64,000 nucleotides of DNA, from contig JBMORL010000036.1 in assembly GCA_049322335.1 (NCBI GenBank), forward strand, positions 82,494-146,493, in the 5' to 3' direction. A program made the translations under genes and the position numbers. Under the pieces are notes generated by a model, which was not told the DNA's origin, ran no database searches, and saw nothing but the letters and a program-made list of their open reading frames with translations. Shown in pieces: positions 25,730 through 34,573 of this stretch (positions are counted from its first letter, which is position 1; each line of letters begins with the position of its first letter). This DNA comes from JBMORL01 sp049322335. GTDB taxonomy: Bacteria > Bacteroidota > Bacteroidia > Flavobacteriales_D > UBA2798.

Positions 25730-25737
25730 CAAAGGTA
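25730..25737 (-). promoter_or_regulatory. -7 element (TACCTTTG) for glyS
   Basis: The complement reads TACCTTTG followed by CCCCC and the ATG. Upstream lies a run of TTTGAGAT copies (25745-25773) that also supplies a TTG. Confidence 0.65.
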
Positions 25738-25785
25738 GGAAAGGTTTGAGATGTAGGATTTGAGATTTGAGATTTTCTGAAATAA

Positions 25786-25809
25786 AAAAGGCAGCTTTCA
25801 CTGCCTTTT
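25786..25809 (-). terminator. Terminator of the 145-residue membrane protein gene
   Basis: A 9-bp stem (25786-25794 with 25801-25809) with a 6-base loop is followed by TTTTTTATT when read on the minus strand, 20 bases after the stop at 25829. Confidence 0.8.
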
Positions 25810-25828
25810 ATTTATTGACCAACAGAAA

Positions 25829-26266
25829 TTATTTTTTCTTATTCACCATTGCCATCACCTGTTCTTCGAACATGACGAAAACAGCACAAAGCAATGACAC
25901 CCACATTCCGATTCCGGCATTCACATTGGCACCAAACGGGCCTTCCATCAGGAACTGGTAACGCAGCCAAAAAAATGCAGTAGCGGCAAGTAATGTGATC
26001 TTCGCAATTTTTACATTTTGCGCTGATGCTGATTTATGGCCAGGTTGTAACATGGCAAACTCCAGGAAACCTGCTGCAATGGGAATAAGCCAGAGTAAAA
26101 TATCTATTCCGTCAAATTCTTTCGCAATTTGAATTCCGGAAACACCATCAGATTGGGAAATACCCATCATACTAATGCTAACTACTGCATAATCCAGTGC
26201 TAAAAAACAGATTAATAGTAAACTTACCGCAATAAAAGCCGGCTTTTTAAAAAATTCGTTATTCAT
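25829..26266 (-). CDS. Four-helix membrane protein of unknown function
   Basis: The protein has 145 residues with four hydrophobic segments near 10-32, 55-72, 88-104 and 118-138. A short extracytoplasmic loop between helices one and two carries SQSDGVSGIQIAKEFDG. The tail ends VNKKK. No enzyme motif or known family is recognised. It is a single gene with its own terminator, between pgk and glyS on the same strand. Confidence 0.7.
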   Translation of the reverse strand: MNNEFFKKPAFIAVSLLLICFLALDYAVVSISMMGISQSDGVSGIQIAKEFDGIDILLWLIPIAAGFLEFAMLQPGHKSASAQNVKIAKITLLAATAFFWLRYQFLMEGPFGANVNAGIGMWVSLLCAVFVMFEEQVMAMVNKKK

Positions 26267-26383
26267 AGTTTTAGTTTTTTGGTTGAATGAAATTACCCTG
26301 AATTTTCACTTATAGGCAAATGAAAATCAAAAAGTTATTAAAAACTACGGGTTGAAATCAGTAAGACCAAATCTGGCCAGGGG

Positions 26384-27577
26384 TCAGGCTTTATTCACCG
26401 CTTCCACTCCCGGCAAAGTTCCGCTTTCAATATATTCCAGCAATGCGCCACCACCTGTGGAAACATAACTTACTTTTTCCGCGAAATGGTATTTGTTGAT
26501 GGCCGCTACCGAATCGCCTCCGCCAATAAGAGAATAGGCTCCATTAGCCGTTGCATTCACGATAGCTTCAGCCACTGTTTTGGTTCCGCTTTCGAAATTA
26601 CTCATCTCAAAAACTCCCATCGGGCCGTTCCATAAAATCGTTTTTGAATCGGAGATCACTTCGGCATACATTTTTTCGGTGGCATCGCCAATGTCCAGCC
26701 CCATCCATCCATCAGGAATGGATTTTATTTTGCAGATCTGGCGGTTGGCATCGTTACTGAAATTATCCGCACAAACCGAATCAATAGGCAAATGAATTTT
26801 TACTCCTGTTTTTTCTGCTTCTTTCAGAATATGCAAAGCTGTTTCCAGGCGATCTTCCTCTACCAGCGATTTGCCGATATTTCCTCCCTGCGCTTTAATG
26901 AAAGTAAAAGCCATTCCACCGCCAATGATGATGTGATCGGCTTTTTTCATCAGTTGTTCGAGAATTAAAATCTTATCCGACACTTTTGCTCCGCCCATCA
27001 CCGCTGTAAATGGTTTTTGCGCATTGTTCAGCACTTTGTCAATGGAAGAAAGCTCACCCGCCATCACGTATCCAAACACTTTTGCCTTTGGAAAAAATTC
27101 AGCGATCACTGCTGTGGAAGCATGTGCCCGGTGTGCGGTTCCAAACGCATCATTTACATACACATCACCATGTACGGAAAGTTTTTTCGCAAATTCCCTG
27201 TCGCCTTTTTCTTCTTCCCTGTAAAAACGAAGGTTTTCCAGCAACAGTACTTCACCGGGTTTCAGTGAAGATGAAAGTTTACCGGCTTCTTCACCAATAC
27301 AATCTCCCGAAAATTTTACGTTTGTCCCCAACGCGTTAGAAAGATATGCGGTAAGATGTTTCAATGAAAATTTTTCTTCGGGACCATTCTTTGGGCGGCC
27401 CAGGTGCGACATCAATACCACGCTTCCGCCATCTTTCACTATTTTTTTTATCGTTGGAACAGCCGCCTTTATCCTTGTATCATCTGTAATTTCAAATGTA
27501 TCATTGAGGGGTACATTAAAATCGACACGTATCAGTGCGCGTTTGCCGGAAAAGGAAAGGGTGTCAACGGTTTTCAT
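26384..27577 (-). CDS. pgk: Phosphoglycerate kinase
   Basis: This glycolytic enzyme moves phosphate between 1,3-bisphosphoglycerate and ADP. About 397 residues from MKTVDTLSFSGKRALIRVDFNVPL. Landmarks are VVLMSHLGRPK, YVNDAFGTAHRAHAS, FTAVMGGAKVSDKI, ILWNGPMGVFE and the nucleotide loop IGGGDSVAAI. A frame extends upstream to 27649 but crosses the promoter and has no family similarity, so MKTVDTL is the start. It is divergent from holB. Confidence 0.97.
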   Translation of the reverse strand: MKTVDTLSFSGKRALIRVDFNVPLNDTFEITDDTRIKAAVPTIKKIVKDGGSVVLMSHLGRPKNGPEEKFSLKHLTAYLSNALGTNVKFSGDCIGEEAGKLSSSLKPGEVLLLENLRFYREEEKGDREFAKKLSVHGDVYVNDAFGTAHRAHASTAVIAEFFPKAKVFGYVMAGELSSIDKVLNNAQKPFTAVMGGAKVSDKILILEQLMKKADHIIIGGGMAFTFIKAQGGNIGKSLVEEDRLETALHILKEAEKTGVKIHLPIDSVCADNFSNDANRQICKIKSIPDGWMGLDIGDATEKMYAEVISDSKTILWNGPMGVFEMSNFESGTKTVAEAIVNATANGAYSLIGGGDSVAAINKYHFAEKVSYVSTGGGALLEYIESGTLPGVEAVNKA

Positions 27578-27596
27578 GAAAGAATTTTTTCGGGGA

Positions 27597-27604
27597 CAAA
27601 GATA
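27597..27604 (-). promoter_or_regulatory. -7 element (TATCTTTG) for pgk
   Basis: The complement reads TATCTTTG, 19 bases upstream of the pgk ATG at 27577. It excludes the longer in-frame start. Confidence 0.6.
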
Positions 27605-27659
27605 AAATTTCCCGATGGACGATCTTCTTTTTTTTGACTTTACCCACACCGATTTTTAT

Positions 27660-27667
27660 TACTTTTG
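27660..27667 (+). promoter_or_regulatory. -7 element (TACTTTTG) for holB
   Basis: TACTTTTG is followed by four bases and the ATG at 27672, again a predicted leaderless start. Confidence 0.6.
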
Positions 27668-27671
27668 GCCC

Positions 27672-28805
27672 ATGTTGTTCCATGCCATTACCGGCCAGCA
27701 AAGCACAAAAGACCGATTGATACGTTCCGTTAAGGAAAACAGGGTGAGTCACGCGCAGTTATTCCTGGGCCCTGAGGGTTGCGGAAGTTTGCCACTGGCT
27801 CTCGCCTACGCTACTTTCCTGCTATGCAGTAACAAACAGGAGAACGATGCCTGCGGAACCTGTTCCTCCTGCCAGAAAGTCGCCAAACTCGAGCATCCCG
27901 ACCTTCATTTTTCCTTTCCCATTGTGAAAGAACGTAAAGTAGAGAAAAGTGATGATGTGATTACAGAATTCAGAAAAGCGGTGATCGGACAACCTTACCT
28001 CAATCTCAAACACTGGTATTCTTCGCTGGAGGCAGAAGCCAAATCAGGAATTATTCCCGATGCCGAAGCCGGAAATATCATTCACAAACTCAATTACAAA
28101 TCCTACGAGGGAGAATACAAAATTCTAATTATGTGGATGGCTGAGCTGATGAATACCACTGCTGCCAATCACCTGCTTAAAATCATTGAGGAACCGCCTG
28201 ATAATACGGTTTTCATTCTCATTGCCGAAAACCAGGAAAATATTCTTCCTACCATTTTGTCGCGCACACAAATTATTAAAATTCCTGCTATTGATGATGC
28301 GGACGTAAAAGCTGCATTACTCCAAAATTATGGCGCTTCAGAAGAGCTGGCCGAAAATATTACCCTGCTTTCGGAAGGCAATATGTGGTCGGCTATATCA
28401 ATGGCGTTGCAACTGGATGATTCAGGCTATAATCTCCAGACATTCCGCAAATGGATGCTGCTTTGCCATAAGAAAAACATCAGCGGCCTGATGGATTGGG
28501 CAGATGAAATGGCTAAAATGAACCGCGAGCAACAACGGGGATTCCTTCAATATGGACTTCACATTTTCAGGCAATGTATAATTGGCCCGTATACCGACAA
28601 CGAATTACAGCGCGTAAGTGAAGAAGAACGCGATTTCGTTGGTAAATTTTCTGCTTTTGTTCATGGCTATAATATCATTGATCTCCATGAAGAATTCAAC
28701 CGTTCGCATTACTATATCGAACGGAATGCCAACCCCAAACTGGTATTTCTCAACCTTTCGTTCAAGGTCACTTCCCTGATGTTTCCCAAGGCAAAAACTG
28801 CCTGA
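27672..28805 (+). CDS. holB: DNA polymerase III subunit delta'
   Basis: It is a stator subunit of the clamp loader (AAA+ fold). About 377 residues from MLFHAITGQQSTKDRLIRSV. The ATP-binding loop is degenerate (GPEGCGSLPLALAYA, no GKT), as usual for delta'. A four-Cys zinc module is present (CSNKQENDACGTCSSCQK), followed by MADELMNTTAANHLLKIIEEPPDNTVFIL, the conserved AANxLLKxLEEPP block. The usual SRC arginine-finger motif reads SRTQ. A longer frame from 27615 has no family similarity and crosses the promoter. ricT follows 92 bases downstream. Confidence 0.93.
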   Translation: MLFHAITGQQSTKDRLIRSVKENRVSHAQLFLGPEGCGSLPLALAYATFLLCSNKQENDACGTCSSCQKVAKLEHPDLHFSFPIVKERKVEKSDDVITEFRKAVIGQPYLNLKHWYSSLEAEAKSGIIPDAEAGNIIHKLNYKSYEGEYKILIMWMAELMNTTAANHLLKIIEEPPDNTVFILIAENQENILPTILSRTQIIKIPAIDDADVKAALLQNYGASEELAENITLLSEGNMWSAISMALQLDDSGYNLQTFRKWMLLCHKKNISGLMDWADEMAKMNREQQRGFLQYGLHIFRQCIIGPYTDNELQRVSEEERDFVGKFSAFVHGYNIIDLHEEFNRSHYYIERNANPKLVFLNLSFKVTSLMFPKAKTA

Positions 28806-28870
28806 TTTCCACGAAAAATCAACCGTTTCCCCCAAATGAAAAAGGATGGCTGCCGATTGGCGGAGAATGC

Positions 28871-28878
28871 TAACTTTG
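28871..28878 (+). promoter_or_regulatory. -7 element (TAACTTTG) for ricT-gldH-PBP1A
   Basis: TAACTTTG matches TAnnTTTG, 19 bases before the ricT ATG at 28898. Confidence 0.6.
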
Positions 28879-28897
28879 TGGGTTAAATTATACGTGT

Positions 28898-30184
28898 ATG
28901 GCTTGTGCCAGTTGTTCGAATAAAAAAGGTGGTGTACCGGGCGGTTGCCAGAATAAAGGCCTCTGTGTTTCCGGTGGTTGTAGCAAGCTGGAGGTTCATG
29001 ACTGGTTATCAGACATAGAATTACCCGGAGGCCTCGCCCCCTATGATATTGTAGAAGTACGTTTTAAAAACGGAAGAAAACTTTTTTACCGCAACGTTCA
29101 TAAAATTCCGCTTTACACCGGTGATGTGGTAGCTGTGGAAGCGAGTCCGGGTTATGATGTGGGTGTGGTAACTATTACGGGAGAACTTGTGCGGCTGCAG
29201 ATGAAAAAAAGAGAAATTGCAGAAGACTCTACCGATATCCGCAAAATATACCGCAAGGCCAAACCCGAAGACATTGACAAATGGCGCGAATCCCGCGGAC
29301 TGGAAGAAGAAACCATGCACCGTGCGAGAAAGATGGCATTGAACCTCGGACTGGAAATGAAGATCAGTGATGTGGAATACCAGGGAGATAAAACCAAAGC
29401 TACTTTTTATTACACCGCAGAAGGAAGAGTGGATTTCCGCGAATTGATAAAAGTAATGGCGGAGCAATTCAAGATAAGAGTGGAGATGAGACAAATCGGT
29501 GCCCGGCAGGAATCATCGCGCCTGGGAGGAATTGGTTCGTGCGGAAGAGAATTGTGTTGTTCGACATGGCTGACCGATTTCCGTTCGGTTTCCACAGGCG
29601 CAGCACGCTACCAGCAGCTTTCACTCAATCCGCAAAAACTCGCTGGACAATGCGGGAAATTAAAATGCTGTTTGAATTATGAGCTGGATATGTATGTGGA
29701 AGCCTATAAAGAGTTTCCCGAAAGCAATATCAAACTGCAAACCAAAAAAGGAAATGCCATTCACCAGAAAACCGACATTTTTAAAAAAATGATGTGGTAT
29801 TCCATCGAGGGTGAACTGATGAGTGATTTTATTGGATTAAAAATCGACCGCGTAAAAGAAATTATCGCTTTAAACAAAAAAGGAGTGATAGTGGATGACC
29901 TCAATGGCTTTAAGGAATTTGTTCCGGTACAGAAAGAAATCGGCTATGAAAATGTGGTGGGACAGGATTCGCTTACCCGATTCGATGATAAAAACAAAAA
30001 CCGTCATAAAGGAGGACATCATCACAAAGGCGGGCAAGGAAAAGGACAACACCACAAAGGCGGTGGACAGCATAAAAATCAGGGCGGACAAAACAAAGGC
30101 AGTGGTGGCGGACACCACAAGGGAAATCACCCCAACCGCAACCGCAATAACCAGCAGGGAAATAAAAATCATCCGAAAAAATAA
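28898..30184 (+). CDS. PSP1-domain protein, RicT-like iron-sulfur regulator
   Basis: A 428-residue cytoplasmic protein. The N-terminus is Cys-rich (CASCSNKKGGVPGGCQNKGLC). The PSP1 core spans about 40-310 and carries the conserved RQIGARQESSRLGGIGSCGRELCC and GQCGKLKCCLNYE, whose cysteines in Bacillus RicT help hold an Fe-S cluster in the RicA-RicF-RicT complex tied to RNA processing. The last 60 residues are a low-complexity tail of Lys, His, Gly and Gln not found in the Bacillus protein. Its stop adjoins the gldH start with no gap. The function in Bacteroidota is not established. Confidence 0.88.
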   Translation: MACASCSNKKGGVPGGCQNKGLCVSGGCSKLEVHDWLSDIELPGGLAPYDIVEVRFKNGRKLFYRNVHKIPLYTGDVVAVEASPGYDVGVVTITGELVRLQMKKREIAEDSTDIRKIYRKAKPEDIDKWRESRGLEEETMHRARKMALNLGLEMKISDVEYQGDKTKATFYYTAEGRVDFRELIKVMAEQFKIRVEMRQIGARQESSRLGGIGSCGRELCCSTWLTDFRSVSTGAARYQQLSLNPQKLAGQCGKLKCCLNYELDMYVEAYKEFPESNIKLQTKKGNAIHQKTDIFKKMMWYSIEGELMSDFIGLKIDRVKEIIALNKKGVIVDDLNGFKEFVPVQKEIGYENVVGQDSLTRFDDKNKNRHKGGHHHKGGQGKGQHHKGGGQHKNQGGQNKGSGGGHHKGNHPNRNRNNQQGNKNHPKK

Positions 30185-30658
30185 ATGCGGATCAGCAGTG
30201 CCATAACCGTTATGATGGTGGGAATTGTTTTACTTTCTTCCTGCGGATCATCTCCCTATTTCGAAGAAAACAAAACCATCGAAAACCATACATGGAATTA
30301 TAACGATCCGGCTGTTTTCGAAGTAGAAATTGACGATACCGTTTCAGCTTTCGATTTTTTTCTCAACCTGCGTGTTACCAAATCGTATGAATTCAGCAAT
30401 ATTTATGTTTTTTTCACCACCGATTTACCTGACGGACACCAAACCCGCGATACGGTAGAAAGTGTATTGGCCGGCCCTGACGGCACGTGGCTGGGAAAAG
30501 TATCGGGCGGACTGGTAGAAAACAAAATTCTGTTTAAACACAACAAACGTTTTCCTATGGCGGGAAAATATACATTCACCATCGAACAGGCTATGCGCGG
30601 AGAAGAACTGAATGAAGTAGCTGATGTTGGCCTGCGGCTGGAAAAACTGAAAAGATAA
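30185..30658 (+). CDS. gldH: Gliding motility lipoprotein GldH
   Basis: GldH is a lipoprotein required for gliding and T9SS function in Flavobacterium. The 157-residue protein has a lipobox LLSSC, then PYFEENKTIENHTWNYNDPAVFEVEIDDT and the conserved NIYVFFTTDLPDGHQTRDTVESVLAGPDGTWLGK. The end, FTIEQAMRGEELNEVADVGLRLEK, is also typical. It starts on the base after the ricT stop and its stop overlaps the PBP1A start by one base, so the three genes form a tight operon. Confidence 0.94.
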   Translation: MRISSAITVMMVGIVLLSSCGSSPYFEENKTIENHTWNYNDPAVFEVEIDDTVSAFDFFLNLRVTKSYEFSNIYVFFTTDLPDGHQTRDTVESVLAGPDGTWLGKVSGGLVENKILFKHNKRFPMAGKYTFTIEQAMRGEELNEVADVGLRLEKLKR

Positions 30659-33195
30659 TGGCAGGAGAAAAAAAGAATAAAGTAAAAAAAGTAAACGACC
30701 CTAACGTGCTGAGCCCACGCGCAAGAAAAATTGTATTGTGGCTGATGTGGTCGGCATTCATCGGACCTTTCCTTCTCATTTTTTCGATGTTGTTTATTGT
30801 TTCGTTTGATGATAATCTTCCTTCTATAGAAGAACTAGCCAACCCAAAAAGCAGTGAAGCCACCATCATCTATTCGGCAGACGGACAGGTGTTGGGAAAA
30901 TATTTTAAGGAAAACCGCGTCAATGTCGATTACAACGAACTTTCCCGATACCTCATTGATTGCCTTATTGCCACCGAAGATGAACGATACTACGAACATA
31001 CCGGTGTAGATTTTAAAGCGTTGCCCCGGGTTTTTTCGGGGGCTTTGTCGGGTGATAATTCTACCGGTGGAGGAAGTACTATTTCCCAGCAGCTGGCCAA
31101 AATGCTTTTTCCGAGGGAAAAAATGAGCAAATGGCAATTTGCAAAAAGAAAATTCAAAGAGTGGATCATTGCCACACGACTCGAAAGAGCCTATACGAAA
31201 GAAGAGATCATTACCATGTATCTCAATAAATTCGATTTTATTCATAACGCGGTGGGCATACACTCTGCTGCCCGGGTTTATTTTAATACTACGCCCGATT
31301 CGCTTCGCATTGAACAGGCCGCTATGCTTATCGGCATGTGCCAGAATCCTGCCAAATGGGATCCGGTGCGTTTCCCGGAAAAAGCGATGAAGCGAAGAGA
31401 GATTGTTTTGTTCCAGCTGATGAACAATGCCGATAATGAAAGCGTAAAAACCAAAATCACCAAAGCACAATACGATTCGTTGCGCGTTCTTCCTCTCGGG
31501 CTGAATGTACAGAAAGTGGATCACGTGGATGGAATGGCTCCTTATTTCCGCGAAGTGTTGCGTGCCGAACTCACTGAATTATTCGACCGCAAAAATGAAA
31601 ATGGCGAATACGTGTATCACAAAAAAGATGGATCGAAATACGACATTTACAACGATGGATTGAGAATTTACACCACCATCGATTCGCGCATGCAGAAATA
31701 TGCCGAATGGAGCGTGAATGAACATCTCGGAAAAGAATTGCAGAAAGCATTTGATAAAGACAACAAGCGATGGAAAAATCCTCCTTTCTCCAACGAGGTG
31801 GATGAAGAAGAAATTGAAAAACTGATGAACATGGCCGTGCAGCGTTCGGCAAGATACAAAGTGCTGAAAGGAAAATTATGTGGCAACTGCGAACGTGGAA
31901 AAGATTATGTGAAAAAAGAAGGTAATACTTTTGTGTGTACCTATTGCGGACATGAAACTGCTGTGAGATCAGAAGCAGAAATCACCAAAATATTCAACAC
32001 CAAAACAAAAATGACCGTGTTCTCGTGGGTTAAACCGAATTACGAATTTGATACCACGATGACACCGATGGATTCGATAAAGTATTATAAAAAGTTTTTG
32101 CAGGCAGGAATGATGGCCATGGATCCGAAAACAGGATTTATCAAAGCATGGGTGGGTGGTCCCAACTTCAAACATTTTCAATACGACCACGTGAAACAGG
32201 GAAAACGGCAGGTAGGTTCCACTTTCAAACCATTTGTGTATGCTGCTGCTTTCCGCGACCGTATTTTCACTATGTGTCACGAAATTCCGGATATACAACA
32301 TTGTATTGAAGTCCCCTTTACTGCTAAAACCACCAAACCGTGGTGTCCGGGAGGAAGCACAATTTATACAGGAGATCAAACTCCGCTGTATTGGGCCTTG
32401 GCAGCTTCAATGAATAATATCACCGTTGCCATTATGAAACAATGTAAACCGGCAACAGTAGTAAAAATGGCCGAAGCATTGGGAATTGAAAAAGGATACC
32501 TCGATCCAGTTCCTTCCATTTGTTTGGGCTCATGCGATCTTTCTGTTCACGATATGACAGGCGCCTATGCTGCATTTGCCAACAATGGAATTTTTATTCG
32601 CCCTATGATGTATACCCGCATTGAAGACCGAAACGGAAATGTAATTGTAGATGTGGAACCTGAAACCAACGAAGCTATGGATGAATATACGGCTTACATG
32701 ATGTTGCAGATCATGAAAGGAACTACATCTGGCGCTTATAATCCGCATAACGGAAAAGCAGCAGGAACGGCACTGAGAATACGCAGCAACAAACCTTACG
32801 GAAAAATAAAAACTGCTGTTGCCGGAAAAACAGGAACCACCGACAGCAACAGTGACGGATGGTTTATTGGTTTGACTCCTGACCTGGTTTGCGGAGTGTG
32901 GGTAGGATGTGAAGACAGAAGTGTTCACTTCCGCGGAACGGATTTAGGACAGGGAGCCAATGTGTCACTTCCCATCTGGGGATATTTTTTCAATAAAGTG
33001 TATGCCGATAAATCATTAAAAATTTCGAAAGAAGATTTTGAAAAACCTGACGGCATGCCCGAAGAATTATTGAATTGTAAAGATTTCCGTACGTCCAATT
33101 CCGACATCTGGAATTCCATCAATCTGCAGGAAGTGGAAGTGGAAGGTTTGGATAAGTCGAAAGACACCGACTCACTTGAAATTGATTTAAACTGA
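30658..33195 (+). CDS. Class A penicillin-binding protein (PBP1A type), with an inserted zinc ribbon
   Basis: A bifunctional peptidoglycan synthase of 845 residues. After a cytoplasmic N-terminus and one membrane helix (about 25-50) comes the GT51 glycosyltransferase domain: catalytic E107 in ATEDERYYEHTG and GGSTISQQLAKMLF. The transpeptidase domain has GSTFKPF with S521 as nucleophile, the SMN triad, and KTGTTDSNSDGW near 720. Between the two, residues 408-430 hold CGNC and CTYC separated by 15 residues, a zinc-ribbon pattern unusual for an extracytoplasmic enzyme. The C-terminal 40 residues are acidic. It is the last gene after ricT and gldH. Confidence 0.95.
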   Translation: MAGEKKNKVKKVNDPNVLSPRARKIVLWLMWSAFIGPFLLIFSMLFIVSFDDNLPSIEELANPKSSEATIIYSADGQVLGKYFKENRVNVDYNELSRYLIDCLIATEDERYYEHTGVDFKALPRVFSGALSGDNSTGGGSTISQQLAKMLFPREKMSKWQFAKRKFKEWIIATRLERAYTKEEIITMYLNKFDFIHNAVGIHSAARVYFNTTPDSLRIEQAAMLIGMCQNPAKWDPVRFPEKAMKRREIVLFQLMNNADNESVKTKITKAQYDSLRVLPLGLNVQKVDHVDGMAPYFREVLRAELTELFDRKNENGEYVYHKKDGSKYDIYNDGLRIYTTIDSRMQKYAEWSVNEHLGKELQKAFDKDNKRWKNPPFSNEVDEEEIEKLMNMAVQRSARYKVLKGKLCGNCERGKDYVKKEGNTFVCTYCGHETAVRSEAEITKIFNTKTKMTVFSWVKPNYEFDTTMTPMDSIKYYKKFLQAGMMAMDPKTGFIKAWVGGPNFKHFQYDHVKQGKRQVGSTFKPFVYAAAFRDRIFTMCHEIPDIQHCIEVPFTAKTTKPWCPGGSTIYTGDQTPLYWALAASMNNITVAIMKQCKPATVVKMAEALGIEKGYLDPVPSICLGSCDLSVHDMTGAYAAFANNGIFIRPMMYTRIEDRNGNVIVDVEPETNEAMDEYTAYMMLQIMKGTTSGAYNPHNGKAAGTALRIRSNKPYGKIKTAVAGKTGTTDSNSDGWFIGLTPDLVCGVWVGCEDRSVHFRGTDLGQGANVSLPIWGYFFNKVYADKSLKISKEDFEKPDGMPEELLNCKDFRTSNSDIWNSINLQEVEVEGLDKSKDTDSLEIDLN

Positions 33196-33204
33196 AAAAG
33201 AAAA

Positions 33205-33903
33205 ATGAATAAAACAGTAAAAGATGCACACGAAGCCATTAAGGGAATTGAAGATGGTATGACACTGGCACTGGGCGGTTTTGGTTTGTGTGGTATTCCT
33301 GAAAATTGTATTGCGGCACTCGTGGAGAAAAAAGTAAAAGGGCTCACCTGCATTTCGAATAACGCGGGCGTGGATGATTTTGGAATAGGATTGATGCTGC
33401 AGCAAAAGCAGGTAAAAAAAATGATCTCTTCGTATGTGGGAGAAAATGCAGAATTCGAACGGCAACTATTAAGTGGCGAACTGGAAGTGGATTTGATTCC
33501 GCAGGGAACTTTGGCTACACGATTGATGGCTGCCGGTTATGGCATGCCCGTTATATACACGCCAGCGGGAGTAGGAACCGAAGTGGCAGCCGGAAAAGAA
33601 GTGCGCAATTTTAAGGGAAAAGATTACCTGATGGAATATGCCTTTGAACCTGAATTTTCGATAGTGAAAGCGTGGAAAGGCGATACACATGGTAATTTGA
33701 TTTTCCGTGCCACGTCCAGAAATTTTAATCCACTGGTGGCGATGGCGGGAAAAATTACCATTGCTGAAGTAGAACAACTTGTTCCGGCCGGAGAACTGGA
33801 TCCCGATCATATTCATTTACCCGGAATTTATATTCACCGCATTTTCCAGGGAAAAAATTATGAGAAAAGAATTGAGCAGAGAACGGTGAGGAAGAAAAAT
33901 TAA
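33205..33903 (+). CDS. scoA: 3-oxoacid CoA-transferase subunit A
   Basis: With subunit B it moves CoA from succinyl-CoA to acetoacetate or another 3-oxo acid, for ketone-body or branched-chain degradation. The 232 residues show GMTLALGGFGLCGIPENCIAAL, the NNAGVDDFGIG loop, and YTPAGVGTEVAAGKEVRNFKGKDYLMEYA typical of the alpha chain. It is ten bases upstream of subunit B and nine bases after the PBP1A stop. The true acyl substrate could differ. Confidence 0.93.
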   Translation: MNKTVKDAHEAIKGIEDGMTLALGGFGLCGIPENCIAALVEKKVKGLTCISNNAGVDDFGIGLMLQQKQVKKMISSYVGENAEFERQLLSGELEVDLIPQGTLATRLMAAGYGMPVIYTPAGVGTEVAAGKEVRNFKGKDYLMEYAFEPEFSIVKAWKGDTHGNLIFRATSRNFNPLVAMAGKITIAEVEQLVPAGELDPDHIHLPGIYIHRIFQGKNYEKRIEQRTVRKKN

Positions 33904-33913
33904 ATCATTTGTC

Positions 33914-34573
33914 ATGTTATCCAAAGAACAGATCGCACAACGCATTGCACGGGAGGTAAAAGACGGCATGTACGTCAATCTCGGAATCGGAATTCCCACA
34001 TTGGTAGCCAATTTTATTCCATCGGGAATAAATGTAGTGTTACAATCAGAGAACGGATTACTGGGAATCGGTCCTTTTCCTTTCGAAGGAGAAGAAGATC
34101 CCGATTTGATCAATGCAGGAAAACAAACCATTACCACGTTACCCGGCTCTGCTTTTTTCGATTCAGCATTAAGTTTCGGGATGATACGTGCCGGAAAAGT
34201 AGGCCTTACGATTTTAGGCGCCATGGAGGTTTCGGAGCGTGGCGATATCGCCAACTGGAAAATTCCCGGGAAAATGGTGAAAGGAATGGGTGGCGCAATG
34301 GATCTTGTAGCCTCCGCCAAAAACATCATTGTGGCCATGCAACATTGCAGTAAAGACGGGAAAAGTAAATTACTGAAAGATTGTTCGCTTCCCATTACGG
34401 GATTAAAATGCGTAAAAAAAATTGTATCTGACCTGGCTGTGCTGGATGTAACGGACAAGGGATTTAAGCTGTTGGAGCGTGCACCGGGAGTAAGTACAGA
34501 ATATATTAAACAGGTAACCGAAGGCGCATTGATGGCGGAAGGCGAAATTCCTGAAATGAGTTTTGATGCATGA
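33914..34573 (+). CDS. scoB: 3-oxoacid CoA-transferase subunit B
   Basis: The catalytic subunit, 219 residues. The active-site glutamate lies in the SENGLLGIGPFP motif near residue 50. Other family blocks are YVNLGIGIPTLVANFIP, GAMEVSERGDIANWKIPGKMVKGMGGAMDLV and APGVSTEYI near the end. Its stop overlaps the start of the next membrane-protein gene (ATGA), although that gene has a quite different base composition. Confidence 0.94.
   Translation: MLSKEQIAQRIAREVKDGMYVNLGIGIPTLVANFIPSGINVVLQSENGLLGIGPFPFEGEEDPDLINAGKQTITTLPGSAFFDSALSFGMIRAGKVGLTILGAMEVSERGDIANWKIPGKMVKGMGGAMDLVASAKNIIVAMQHCSKDGKSKLLKDCSLPITGLKCVKKIVSDLAVLDVTDKGFKLLERAPGVSTEYIKQVTEGALMAEGEIPEMSFDA

Noticed and set aside
27615..27671. 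Upstream in-frame start of holB
   Set aside because: The extra 19 residues cross the holB promoter; similarity begins at MLFHAITGQ.
29021..29494. A 157-codon minus-strand frame opposite ricT
   Set aside because: It is a shadow of the conserved PSP1 coding region; composition rich in Phe, His and Ser is typical of antisense frames.
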